This document shows positions 27,414 through 35,966 of a stretch of DNA of 64,000 nucleotides, one piece after another. The stretch is from Candidatus Anammoxibacter sp. (GTDB lineage: Bacteria > Planctomycetota > Brocadiia > Brocadiales > Anammoxibacteraceae), in assembly GCA_021777105.1 (NCBI GenBank), contig JAIQZQ010000122.1:32863-96862 (forward strand). The letters are read 5' to 3'. The notes under the pieces were generated by a model. It saw only the letters and a program-made list of their open reading frames with translations. It ran no database searches and was not told where the DNA came from. The position numbers were made by a program, and so were the translations under genes. Each line of letters begins with the position of its first letter. The stretch's first letter is position 1.

Positions 27414-30119
27414 TTATTTCTTAGCTTTAACCTTTATCTTCTCCACCTTTGCGCTGCACACTTTATATTCAGCAGTCATTGTGATGTTGTCGTAAGCGGC
27501 GATTGTAAGCTTGTTCGCGCACGCTTCAACAAAGTGAAACGGCATCCATATCCCCTTTTCGCGCACTTTGTCAGAGACATCGGCGCGCGCCTTCAGGCTG
27601 CCTCTACGCGATGACACTTTCACAATCTCGCCGTCGCTTATGCCCAACTCCTCGGCGTCGGCCTTGTGCATCTCAACAAACATGTCGTCTGATTTCTGCA
27701 CAATGCCTTCCGACCTCCTGGTCATTGTTGCCGCGTTGTAGTGGTAAAGCGTCCTTCCCGTGCTCAGCGTAAACGGATATTTCGCGTCAGGCAATTCCGC
27801 CGGCTCCCTGTGAGGCAGCGCGTGAAACTTGCCGAGCCCGCGAGTGAACTTTCCCTGATGCAGGAACTTGGTTCCCGGATGTTCGGTGTCAGTGCACGGC
27901 CATTGAAGGCCCACTTTCTCAATGCGGCCGTAATTGATGCCGGCAAAGTTTGGAGCTAGGGAAGCTATCTCATCCCAAATCTCTTTTGGAGATGGATATT
28001 CCATATTATAGCCCATGCGGGATGCCAACTCGCATATAATCAGCCAATCAGGCCTGGTATTTCCTATAGGCTCAATGGCTTTGCGCACCCTCTGTACCCT
28101 GCGTTCGGAATTTGTAAACGTTCCGTCCTTTTCCGCAAACGTCGCCCCCGGCAGCACAACGTCCGCCAGCTTTGCCGTCTCGGTCATAAAAATATCCTGC
28201 ACAACAACAAGCTCCGCTTTATCCAGAGCTTCTTTAATATGGTCAATGTCGGGTTCGCTCATCATCGGGTCCTGGCCCATGATGTAAAACGCCTTCATTT
28301 CCCCCTCGCAAGCCAAATCAAAAGCGTGAGGCAGCATATGCCCCGGTTCCGCCGGCAGTTTTTTAACGCCCCACACCTTTTCAAACTTTTTGCGATTAGC
28401 GGCCTCGGTGACATACTGATACCCGGGGAACTTCCCTGGATCAGAGCCCATATCGCAAGCGCCCTGAACATTGTTCTGACCGCGAAGCGGGTTAACGCCC
28501 GCGCTCTCCACTCCCATATGGCCGGTAAGCATGGCCAGGTTGGCTAATGTCCTTACATTGTCGGTGCCGCAAATATGCTCGGTTATACCGAGAGTATAAA
28601 AAATACCCGCTTTCTTGGTAGTTGCGTAGATGCGCGCCGCTTTTCTAATATCTTCCGCGTCAACGCCCACCCGTTCCGCAACACTCTCCGGTGTTATATC
28701 CTTAATTAACTCCTTAACCTCTTCGTAACCTTCGGTTCTCTCTTTAACAAATTTTTTATCTTCAAGCCCTTCAGAGACGATAACGTTCATCATCGCGCTT
28801 ACCAGCAGTATGTCCGTCCCCGGGTTCAACTGCATATGTATGTCTGCGCGTTCGGCAAACCATATCTTTCTTGGATCGGCCACTATAAACGTAGCCCCCT
28901 TTTTAAGGGCCTTTTTCATCTCCAGCGCAATAACAGGATGCGCTTCAGTTGGATTGCTGCCTATTATAAAAAGCGTGTCGCAATTCTGAATCTCTCCAAT
29001 AGAATTGGTCATCGCTCCGCTTCCGAATGACATCGCCAGACCGGCGACAGTTGGAGCGTGTCAGGTGCGGGCGCATTCGTCAACATTGTTTGTGCCGACG
29101 ACTGCGCGAGCAAATTTTTGTATTAAAAAGTTCTCCTCGTTTGTGCAACGGGAAGAGCCTACGCAACTCACACTATCAGGCCCGTCATCTTTAATAATCT
29201 TTTTTAACTTATCAGCGATGTGATCATAAGCCTCGTCCCATGTGGCCTCTTTAAATTTGCCGTTCTTCTTTATTAACGGCTCAGTCAGCCTGTCAGGATG
29301 GTGAACCATATCGTTGCCGAACCGGCCTTTAACGCAAAGGTTGCCGTTGTTCGGCACAGTGCCCACTTCGGAAGTTGTCTTTACAATCTTGCCGTCCTTT
29401 ACGTTTAGAAATATGTTGCAACCAACGCCGCAGTAAGAGCAGACGGTCTGAACCTTTTCGGTCTCCCAGGCGCGCGATTCACCGACAGCCTGTTTTTCAA
29501 CCAAGGCGCCCACGGGACATGCGGAAACGCACTGCCCGCATAAAACGCAGGATGAATCAAGCAACGAGTCGTTATTGGCGGGCGATATAGTCATATCAAA
29601 ACCGCGTCCGGAAAAGTCGATAGCCTCATCCTGTTGAACCTCTTTGCAAATCCTGACGCATCTGCCGCACATTATGCATTTGTCGCGGTCAAACTGTATA
29701 ACCTTGCTTCTATCCTTTCGAATGCCTTGATCCGGTTTTGAATAAAAACGGCTCTCTCTAACGCCGTATTCATGAGCGTAATCCTGCAAAGCGCATTTAC
29801 CACAAGCGTCGCACGTCATGCAATCAGCCGGATGGTTTGAAAGCAACAACTCAATAACGCCTTTTCTGGCGGAATGAACCCTTTCAGAATCCGTCAGCGC
29901 CTTCATGCCATTTTCAGCCTTGGTAACGCAAGCCGGCAAAAGGGAGTTGTTTCCATCAATTTCAATCAGGCACATCCTGCAAGCCCCATAAGGCTTAAGC
30001 CGAATATCATGGCAAAGCGTGGGAACTTTAAAGCCGAGGGAATTAGCGGCCCAAAGCAATGTGGCCCCTTCATCCACGGCAACGCTTTTGCCGTTTATGG
30101 TCAGTTTAATTTTCGCCAT
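27414..30119 (-). CDS. fdhA: Selenocysteine formate dehydrogenase, catalytic subunit
   Basis: One continuous 901-codon gene read through an in-frame TGA (29063-29061) as selenocysteine 353. The context CART-U-HAPTVAGLA is the classic Mo/W-ligating site of formate dehydrogenases. In order it has a [2Fe-2S] domain with C36, C47, C50 and C64; a His/Cys NuoG-type cluster (HPADCMTCDACGKC); two [4Fe-4S] ferredoxin motifs (CIMCGRCVRIC, CVLCGQCVSAC); the molybdopterin-enzyme [4Fe-4S] site (CSYCGVGC); and the large bis-MGD catalytic and dinucleotide-binding regions. It oxidises formate or reduces CO2 in the cytosol. No NAD-binding or membrane subunit is adjacent, so its electron partner is elsewhere. 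A terminator follows. GGAG-like bases precede the ATG. Confidence 0.93.
29032..29048 (-). promoter_or_regulatory. SECIS hairpin for selenocysteine insertion
   Basis: On the minus strand GTCGCC (29048-29043) pairs with GGCGAT (29037-29032) around the loop GGTCT, 12 bases after the UGA. The apical G-G-U and the distance match the bacterial fdhF-type SECIS bound by SelB. It shows that the UGA is decoded rather than a stop. Confidence 0.85.
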
Positions 30120-30195
30120 ATATTAACTCCTTAAAATTCACAACTATTTACAATTTTAAAAATTTCCTTAAATCTAAAAATTCACGTTTAAATGC

Positions 30196-30999
30196 TCACT
30201 GCACAATAACGCCGGCGTAACCAACAACGCTTCTATAATCGCCCGTGGCGTAGCCGCTGTTTTCGTATTTCGTCAAATATGCCCGCGACGCGCCTCTCTC
30301 TTTTGAGCATGCCAGCATAGATACCGACGGCGAAACGCCGCACATGGTTATATGCATCCCCGTCACCTTTTCATGCAAACCGTCTTCGTTAAGGGCAAAC
30401 ACCTGGCCCAATGCGATATTGTCCTTTTTCTCGGCTGACTCAGCCGGCTCCTGATGTGTCATATCAGACGAAGCCACAACCAACGCTTTTGGACAATGTT
30501 CCTTAACAACGCCTGAAACAGCCTTGCCAATCTCCTTGAGATCCCTAAGCGATCTTGAGCAAATAACAATAACAACAATCTTTATACCGGGATTAATGTA
30601 TTGCAAAAACGGTAAAATAACTTCAGCCGAGTGTTCCTGCAAATGAGCGTCGCAATCCTTTTCAAGCAGACTACACGCCGAGACTAGTTTATCAACAAGC
30701 CCCGTCTCCACTTTCGATTCGCCAAGCGGAGTAATCCATGCCCCGCCAGGCCATACGGAATACGGCGCGCCCATGCCTGTGTGGCTGGGGGCCAGTATGA
30801 TAGCCGTATCCGGCGCGTTTATCCTTGAAAACAGGTCGCCCATCACATTGCCGGAATACATGTACCCGGCATGAGGAGATATTACGCCAAGCGCGTCCGT
30901 CTTTTCATCCCTAACGCTTATCAAACTATCCAGATCGCTTCTAAGTTTAACCGGATCGCTTTGATAAAATTGACCGGCAACAACAGGTTGTCTAATCAT
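30196..30999 (-). CDS. MEMO-family protein (AmmeMemoRadiSam system B)
   Basis: This 267-aa protein begins RQPVVAGQFYQSDP, then ISPHAGYMYSGNVM near 40, LAPSHTGMG near 70 and SSDMTH near 175. These are the hallmark segments of the MEMO/AmmeMemoRadiSam B family. The fold is related to extradiol dioxygenases, and H43 and the SSDMTH histidine are probable metal ligands. In many genomes it lies with an AMMECR1 protein and a radical-SAM protein, neither of which is present here. The function is not firmly established. It lies 76 bases upstream of the formate dehydrogenase on the same strand, so they may share a transcript. Confidence 0.85.
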   Translation of the reverse strand: MIRQPVVAGQFYQSDPVKLRSDLDSLISVRDEKTDALGVISPHAGYMYSGNVMGDLFSRINAPDTAIILAPSHTGMGAPYSVWPGGAWITPLGESKVETGLVDKLVSACSLLEKDCDAHLQEHSAEVILPFLQYINPGIKIVVIVICSRSLRDLKEIGKAVSGVVKEHCPKALVVASSDMTHQEPAESAEKKDNIALGQVFALNEDGLHEKVTGMHITMCGVSPSVSMLACSKERGASRAYLTKYENSGYATGDYRSVVGYAGVIVQ

Positions 31000-31424
31000 A
31001 TATCTTCAACCTTTTCAAGACCTTAGCTATAGTCGCAAAGAAAATTTAATCAGAACATTTTAACAATATTAAAAATAACTGTCAATTTTGTTTAATTATC
31101 GCCTAAAAATAACTTTCCTATAATATTTACGAAACTTGCGACAAAACACACAAATGAACCGGCAATTATTTGCCTAATCGACATATTTTATCATTACTTC
31201 GGTTAAAATACCTTTGACTTATTTTAACAGGAAAATTATAGTAATTAGTATTATAAATACTCCGTAAGGAGGCTTAGTATTTTATCTAAACCGGCTATTT
31301 AATATTCGCTAACGCAAGCAAACTCTTTCACATAAAAAAAAACGCAACTAAATAATAGATAAGCCGCGCATTAACTTTGCCCAGGCTAAGATTATTTAAG
31401 CCAAACTTAATCAAAAGCGCACAT
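31000..31424. other. Divergent promoter region
   Basis: This AT-rich spacer lies between the minus-strand MEMO gene and the plus-strand HDOD kinase gene. I see no gene or strong repeat. It must hold both promoters. Confidence 0.4.
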
Positions 31425-34082
31425 ATGCAAAAAGACAATCTTAAAGTCTATATAAAAAAGCTGAAACAACTTCCCACTATTTCGCCCGTGGCGGTAAAGA
31501 TTATTGAAATAGCGGAAAAGGAAAAGGTCAGCATGAAGGAGATTACCAACCTGATTGTGTCCGACCAGGCTCTTGCCTCAAAAATATTGCGCGTGGCTAA
31601 TTACGCTTTGTTCAGCTCAGGCCGCGAGGGAGAGGTAAATACTGTTGAACGGGCGGCGGCCCTTTTAGGGTTAAATATGGTGCACAGCGTAGCCCTCTCT
31701 TTTGTGGTGGTTGATCTGTTTAAGACGACAAGCTTGAGCGGCGAATTTAATCTGGACGAATTTTGGAGGCACAGCGGCGCGTGCGCTATTGCGAGCGAGC
31801 TTTTTGCGCAAAGGTTTTCTTACGAACACCCTGAAGAGGCCTTTATTGCCGGGCTTTTGCATGATATGGGCAAATTAATATTTTGTCAATGGAAACAAGA
31901 TGAGTACAACAGCGTTGTAAGAGACGCTAAAGTAGTAAAGTCCCGACTATTGGAATTTGAGGAGAAAAGTTTTGGAATGGGGCATACTCAGGCCGCAAAA
32001 CTGCTTATGGATTACTGGAACTTCCCTAAATCGCTTATTAAATCAGTGTGGCAACACCATCAACCGTTGGCTGAATTTGGGGACAAACGCCTAAATGAAC
32101 TGCCGTTTATTGTAAAATGCGCGGACAGCCTATGCCATATTCAACGATTTGGAGATAGCGGGAATCCGGTTGGAGATTTAGACGCCAACCAATTAAAACG
32201 GGTCACGGGGATGTCGGCAAGCGATATGGAAAAGATCTCGTCTGAAGCTCTGAGCAGGTATGAAGAGGTTGCAAAAATATACGACTGGAAGGCAAGGATG
32301 CCGGACTTATACCTTTCCGCAATATCCCGCGCAAATCAGGATCTTTTAAACCTGCGCCTTGAGTTGCGGACGACCAGCCATAAGTTAACGTTGCAACAAC
32401 TTTCAGATAAGCTTATAAAAGAGCTGCGCGAGGCATTGGCGTTTCAGATGACCATGGACGAAGCCCTGGAAAAGACCCTTAATCTATTAGGCGAAGAAGT
32501 CCCTTTTAAAAGGATTATGGGATTCATCCCTTCAAAACGAGAAAACTTAATTGTTGGTTGGCTAAAAATACACGATGACAACTCTATGGATAGAATAGAG
32601 ATGCCGTTGGATCCGGACACAGCCGAAAGGCTGAACAATATGCAACTCAGGGAACATGTTGCGCTTATAGGAAAAGCGGCCGGCGAACTGGGGGACAATT
32701 CACCGATAGGCAAAAGAATTATTGAAACGTTGCGCAGACCCGCCCTTGTTGTATTGCCAATGTCTCTTGGCGAAAACGTTATAGGGCAAATAATGATAGA
32801 ACCGGCTCCATTTAGTTGGAGCGAACAGGAGAAACGCGACTTCCTGCGTCAATACACCGACACGGCGGCAATGCTACTGGAACGCTCGGTTTTTGTTGAA
32901 GAGGTTAACCAGCAGGCTGACGAGCTTTCACAAATGGCGCGTAAAATGGAAGAGTTGAAGACAAGGCTTTATCAAACGGAACGGCTGGCCTCGGTCGGCA
33001 GGCTTGCCGCCGGAGCGGCGCACGAAATTAATAACCCATTGGCTGCAATTTCGCTAAAAGCCCAACTTATGCAGAGCCAGGCCACGGATGATAAGGATGC
33101 GGAGTATGGCAAATTTGTTTTTGAACAGATAACCAGAATCTCAAAAATAGTTAAAGACCTTATGGGTTTGTCGCGCCCTGCCGAACCAAAAATCGCGCCG
33201 GCCAACGTTGCGGCTATTATTGAGCGCACTTTGAGCCTGGTTGAGAATAGAATTATATTATCAGGCGTTAAAATAGAGAAGACTTTTGACCGTGAAATAC
33301 CTTTAATTAACGCAGACGCCAACCAGCTGGAACAGGTTTTCCTCAATTTAACAATCAACGCAATTCAGGCAATGGCAGACGGCGGAGTTTTAAAGATTAA
33401 TTTAGGCGTAGTAGACAACGAATCGCATGAAGTCAAAATAGATTTTTCAGACACCGGGATTGGTATTGCGCCGGAGAAACTAGAATCAATTTTTACGCCG
33501 TTTTACACCTCAAAAAGCGAAGGCGGCGGGTCCGGCCTGGGTTTGGCGGTTTGCCACTCTATAATTGAGAGCCATAACGGCAAAATAGAAGTGTCCAGCA
33601 ATCCCGGCAAGGGTTCGACATTCACAATCCTGTTGCCGCTGGATGACCGGCCGGCAGCGGATGAAACAGACCAAAAAGCGGATGAGGAGCGCGTAAAACC
33701 TATTGAACGTGACCTTCAAACAAACTCTATCTTAGTTGTTGACGATGACAAAGCAATACGCGAACTGCTTTTCGAGGCGTTAACCGCTGAGGGATATAAA
33801 GTCGACATTGCGGCGGATGGAAACAACGGCATTAACAAGATCCGCAAGACCAATTATAACGCCTCAATAATCAACCTGTGTATGCCTGAAAAAGAGGGGA
33901 TTGAAGTCCTCAAAACCGTAAAAAAAATATGCGCGGAACCGCCAAAAATAATAGTTATCAGCGGCGTTGTTAACGACAAAGAATTTGAGGCGGCAAAAAA
34001 CGCCGGGGCTTTTGAGTGCATAAAAAAACCTTTTAAAATAAAAGACCTTTTAGCCTCCATTAACCGGGCAGTCAAAGCTTAG
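31425..34082 (+). CDS. HDOD-histidine kinase-receiver hybrid signalling protein
   Basis: The ATG at 31425 begins MQKDNLKVYIKK, just before the HDOD domain, and is preferred to an upstream TTG at 31377; the product is 885 aa. Domains are HDOD (about 10-220; LPTISPVAVKII, IVSDQALASKILRVAN), a GAF-like region (about 345-490), a coiled coil, then HisKA with the phosphate-accepting His in AAGAAHEINNPLA near 545. Next come HATPase motifs (NADANQLEQVFLNLTINA region, DTGIGIAPEKLE, GGGSGLGL) and a C-terminal receiver (about 765-885). The receiver has VVDDD and SGVV, but the phospho-acceptor position in IINLCMP is Asn instead of Asp. It probably autophosphorylates and signals to a separate regulator. 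Confidence 0.85.
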   Translation: MQKDNLKVYIKKLKQLPTISPVAVKIIEIAEKEKVSMKEITNLIVSDQALASKILRVANYALFSSGREGEVNTVERAAALLGLNMVHSVALSFVVVDLFKTTSLSGEFNLDEFWRHSGACAIASELFAQRFSYEHPEEAFIAGLLHDMGKLIFCQWKQDEYNSVVRDAKVVKSRLLEFEEKSFGMGHTQAAKLLMDYWNFPKSLIKSVWQHHQPLAEFGDKRLNELPFIVKCADSLCHIQRFGDSGNPVGDLDANQLKRVTGMSASDMEKISSEALSRYEEVAKIYDWKARMPDLYLSAISRANQDLLNLRLELRTTSHKLTLQQLSDKLIKELREALAFQMTMDEALEKTLNLLGEEVPFKRIMGFIPSKRENLIVGWLKIHDDNSMDRIEMPLDPDTAERLNNMQLREHVALIGKAAGELGDNSPIGKRIIETLRRPALVVLPMSLGENVIGQIMIEPAPFSWSEQEKRDFLRQYTDTAAMLLERSVFVEEVNQQADELSQMARKMEELKTRLYQTERLASVGRLAAGAAHEINNPLAAISLKAQLMQSQATDDKDAEYGKFVFEQITRISKIVKDLMGLSRPAEPKIAPANVAAIIERTLSLVENRIILSGVKIEKTFDREIPLINADANQLEQVFLNLTINAIQAMADGGVLKINLGVVDNESHEVKIDFSDTGIGIAPEKLESIFTPFYTSKSEGGGSGLGLAVCHSIIESHNGKIEVSSNPGKGSTFTILLPLDDRPAADETDQKADEERVKPIERDLQTNSILVVDDDKAIRELLFEALTAEGYKVDIAADGNNGINKIRKTNYNASIINLCMPEKEGIEVLKTVKKICAEPPKIIVISGVVNDKEFEAAKNAGAFECIKKPFKIKDLLASINRAVKA

Positions 34083-34121
34083 GGCTACGCAAAAAGTTAA
34101 AAGCCTTAGGCGGCAACATAA

Positions 34122-35516
34122 TCAGGCCATATTTAACTCGGCCCGCATGAGCTTTTCCATATCATCCGGGATAAAGCGCTGATCATTCCAGGCGTTTAAG
34201 AATTTGTCCACAAGATCTTCCGGATTCCTCTCATTTTTTAAAATTTCAGCATAAACCAAGCGCAACAGCGCCGGCAAAGGATTGCCTCCCTTTTCGGCCT
34301 TTTTAACGCAGAGGCAGAACGCTGCGCATGTTTCCTCAAAAGCGCCAACGCATTCAAACGGTTTGGCTGCGCCAAATCCAATCATATCAAAAGCTATTTG
34401 CGCTAAATTTTTGTTGTAAAATAGATTTTCCTGGAAAATATCACGGACAAGAACCTGCTCGTCAACAAACGGATAGAGGATAGTAAATGTAAACAGGCAT
34501 TTAGGGCAGCGACAGCACCACTTGCCGGTCTTTTGCCCCTTATTGCAACTTAAAAACGATTGAAAATATTTTGGATAGCCTGAAAAAAGCCGGGCTATCT
34601 GAATCTCATAAAGAGGCCGCAAAAGGCTAAAATAATTAAGTTCAGGAGCCAAATATCTGGAGCTGTAATCCCGGAATTTCTTCTCAAAATCGAAACTTTT
34701 GGAATATTGATGGTTTATCTCCCTTTTATTAAAAAAAAGGTTGCCTTCATTTGAGCTTCTTTCATTGGAGACCGCAACATTTTTCTTATCGAAAAGTATA
34801 GCGCCGGCTGAAGCTGCAAAAGCAAGGTATGCTGAAAAAGGTGTATGGCCGTTTAAGTAGCCATCTTCGTTCATGCGCAGAAGCTTCTTGTCAATAACGC
34901 GGTTTACAATTATAGACTCTTTGTTTCCACTGATATTTGCGGTTTCAAGCATAGCCGTGGTTGGATTCAGGCTCCAGCATGCAGTGTTCTTGTTTGCCTT
35001 TTTCACCAGCTCGCAGGACAATGCGGAATCCTTGCCGCCTCCAATAGGAATCAAATAACCTTCACTGTCGAGATCGTCTTCATATAGAGCAACGGCGCAA
35101 CAACTATCTTTATTAACGCTGCTTATATTAACAAAATCGGGCGCGCCGCAATCTATTCCGTTCCTATAAAAATACTCTCCCATTCCATTAAGAATAAGGC
35201 TTCTCCACCAGGAAACCTGAAAATAGTCAAGGTAACCGGCCTGAACAACAATTTGAGGCGAGCATGAAACTTTCCAGTAACTAAGCATCTCAATCAATCC
35301 TAAATGGAAGGCAAGATTGTTTAAAACTTCTTTTTTAATTAATGCAATTCGATTTTTATCAACGCCAAGTATCTCTGTTTTTGGAGAAAACCGTATATCC
35401 GGCTCAATCCTGAAATCAAAAGAAAATTTTAGTGAATCGTTGCTCACATTGAGAGAATAGTGGTCATAATAAAACACCGGATGCTTTTGTTGAAAATATT
35501 TAAAGGATTTAGTCAT
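34122..35516 (-). CDS. murL: UDP-MurNAc-L-Ala-L-Glu epimerase (MurL)
   Basis: This 464-aa protein has the MurL family pattern: PIGGGKDSALSCEL near 157 (PP-loop-like), NGHTPFSAYLAF near 220, SNERSSNEGN near 250, and the Cys pair region GKWCCRCPKCLF near 335. MurL turns the terminal L-Glu of UDP-MurNAc-L-Ala-L-Glu into D-Glu, using ATP, and is paired with an L-Glu-adding MurD2. It gives peptidoglycan synthesis a route independent of glutamate racemase. No murD2 is adjacent here. Close relatives include predicted ATP-dependent sulfurase-like proteins, so some doubt remains. Confidence 0.75.
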   Translation of the reverse strand: MTKSFKYFQQKHPVFYYDHYSLNVSNDSLKFSFDFRIEPDIRFSPKTEILGVDKNRIALIKKEVLNNLAFHLGLIEMLSYWKVSCSPQIVVQAGYLDYFQVSWWRSLILNGMGEYFYRNGIDCGAPDFVNISSVNKDSCCAVALYEDDLDSEGYLIPIGGGKDSALSCELVKKANKNTACWSLNPTTAMLETANISGNKESIIVNRVIDKKLLRMNEDGYLNGHTPFSAYLAFAASAGAILFDKKNVAVSNERSSNEGNLFFNKREINHQYSKSFDFEKKFRDYSSRYLAPELNYFSLLRPLYEIQIARLFSGYPKYFQSFLSCNKGQKTGKWCCRCPKCLFTFTILYPFVDEQVLVRDIFQENLFYNKNLAQIAFDMIGFGAAKPFECVGAFEETCAAFCLCVKKAEKGGNPLPALLRLVYAEILKNERNPEDLVDKFLNAWNDQRFIPDDMEKLMRAELNMA

Positions 35517-35626
35517 AAATAAAATATCCAGCTTGTTATTTTCGAGCGTATTAGGTAAATTATTATGTTTAATTTCTTTAATTAACTGATAAATGTATCC
35601 AAATTTCTAAGAATGGAGGAATTTTT

Positions 35627-35893
35627 ATGAGAATCGGCGAATTTTTAGTTTCAAAAAATTATATATCGCAAAAAGCCCTTGATGAAGCTTTAGAATCTCA
35701 AAAAAAAGACAAAGAGCTGCGAATTGGAGAAATCCTTATAAATAATGGAAATGTTGCCGCTGAATCTTTAAACGAATACTTTGTTGAATTTCTTGAGCAA
35801 AACGAAGAGGCAAGCATGGAGGAAGCGACTCAGTGGTTAAATCAGGAACAAGCCGACACCCTGTTTTCCAAATATAAAAATCCAGGCTCATAA
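35627..35893 (+). CDS. Standalone MshEN/GspE N-terminal-like domain protein
   Basis: This 88-aa protein begins RIGEFLVSKNYISQKALDEAL and continues RIGEILINNGNV, the two-helix L-x-x-x-x-I-x-x-x-x-L repeats of the MshEN domain found at the N-terminus of type II secretion and type IV pilus ATPases. MshEN domains can bind cyclic di-GMP. Here there is no ATPase after the domain; an acidic helical tail follows. It could be a small c-di-GMP-responsive adaptor. GGAGG precedes the ATG. The inverted repeat CACGCCA/TGGCGTG at 35921-35952 lies after it. Confidence 0.65.
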   Translation: MRIGEFLVSKNYISQKALDEALESQKKDKELRIGEILINNGNVAAESLNEYFVEFLEQNEEASMEEATQWLNQEQADTLFSKYKNPGS

Positions 35894-35966
35894 AAGCGGC
35901 GTCTTCCATAACGCAAAAAACACGCCACAAGGTGGCAAAATTATTTGGCGTGGTGATTAAAAAACA

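Noticed and set aside
29061-29063. In-frame TGA dividing the formate dehydrogenase into two genes or a pseudogene.
   Set aside because: The active-site context with U and the SECIS hairpin immediately after show programmed selenocysteine insertion.
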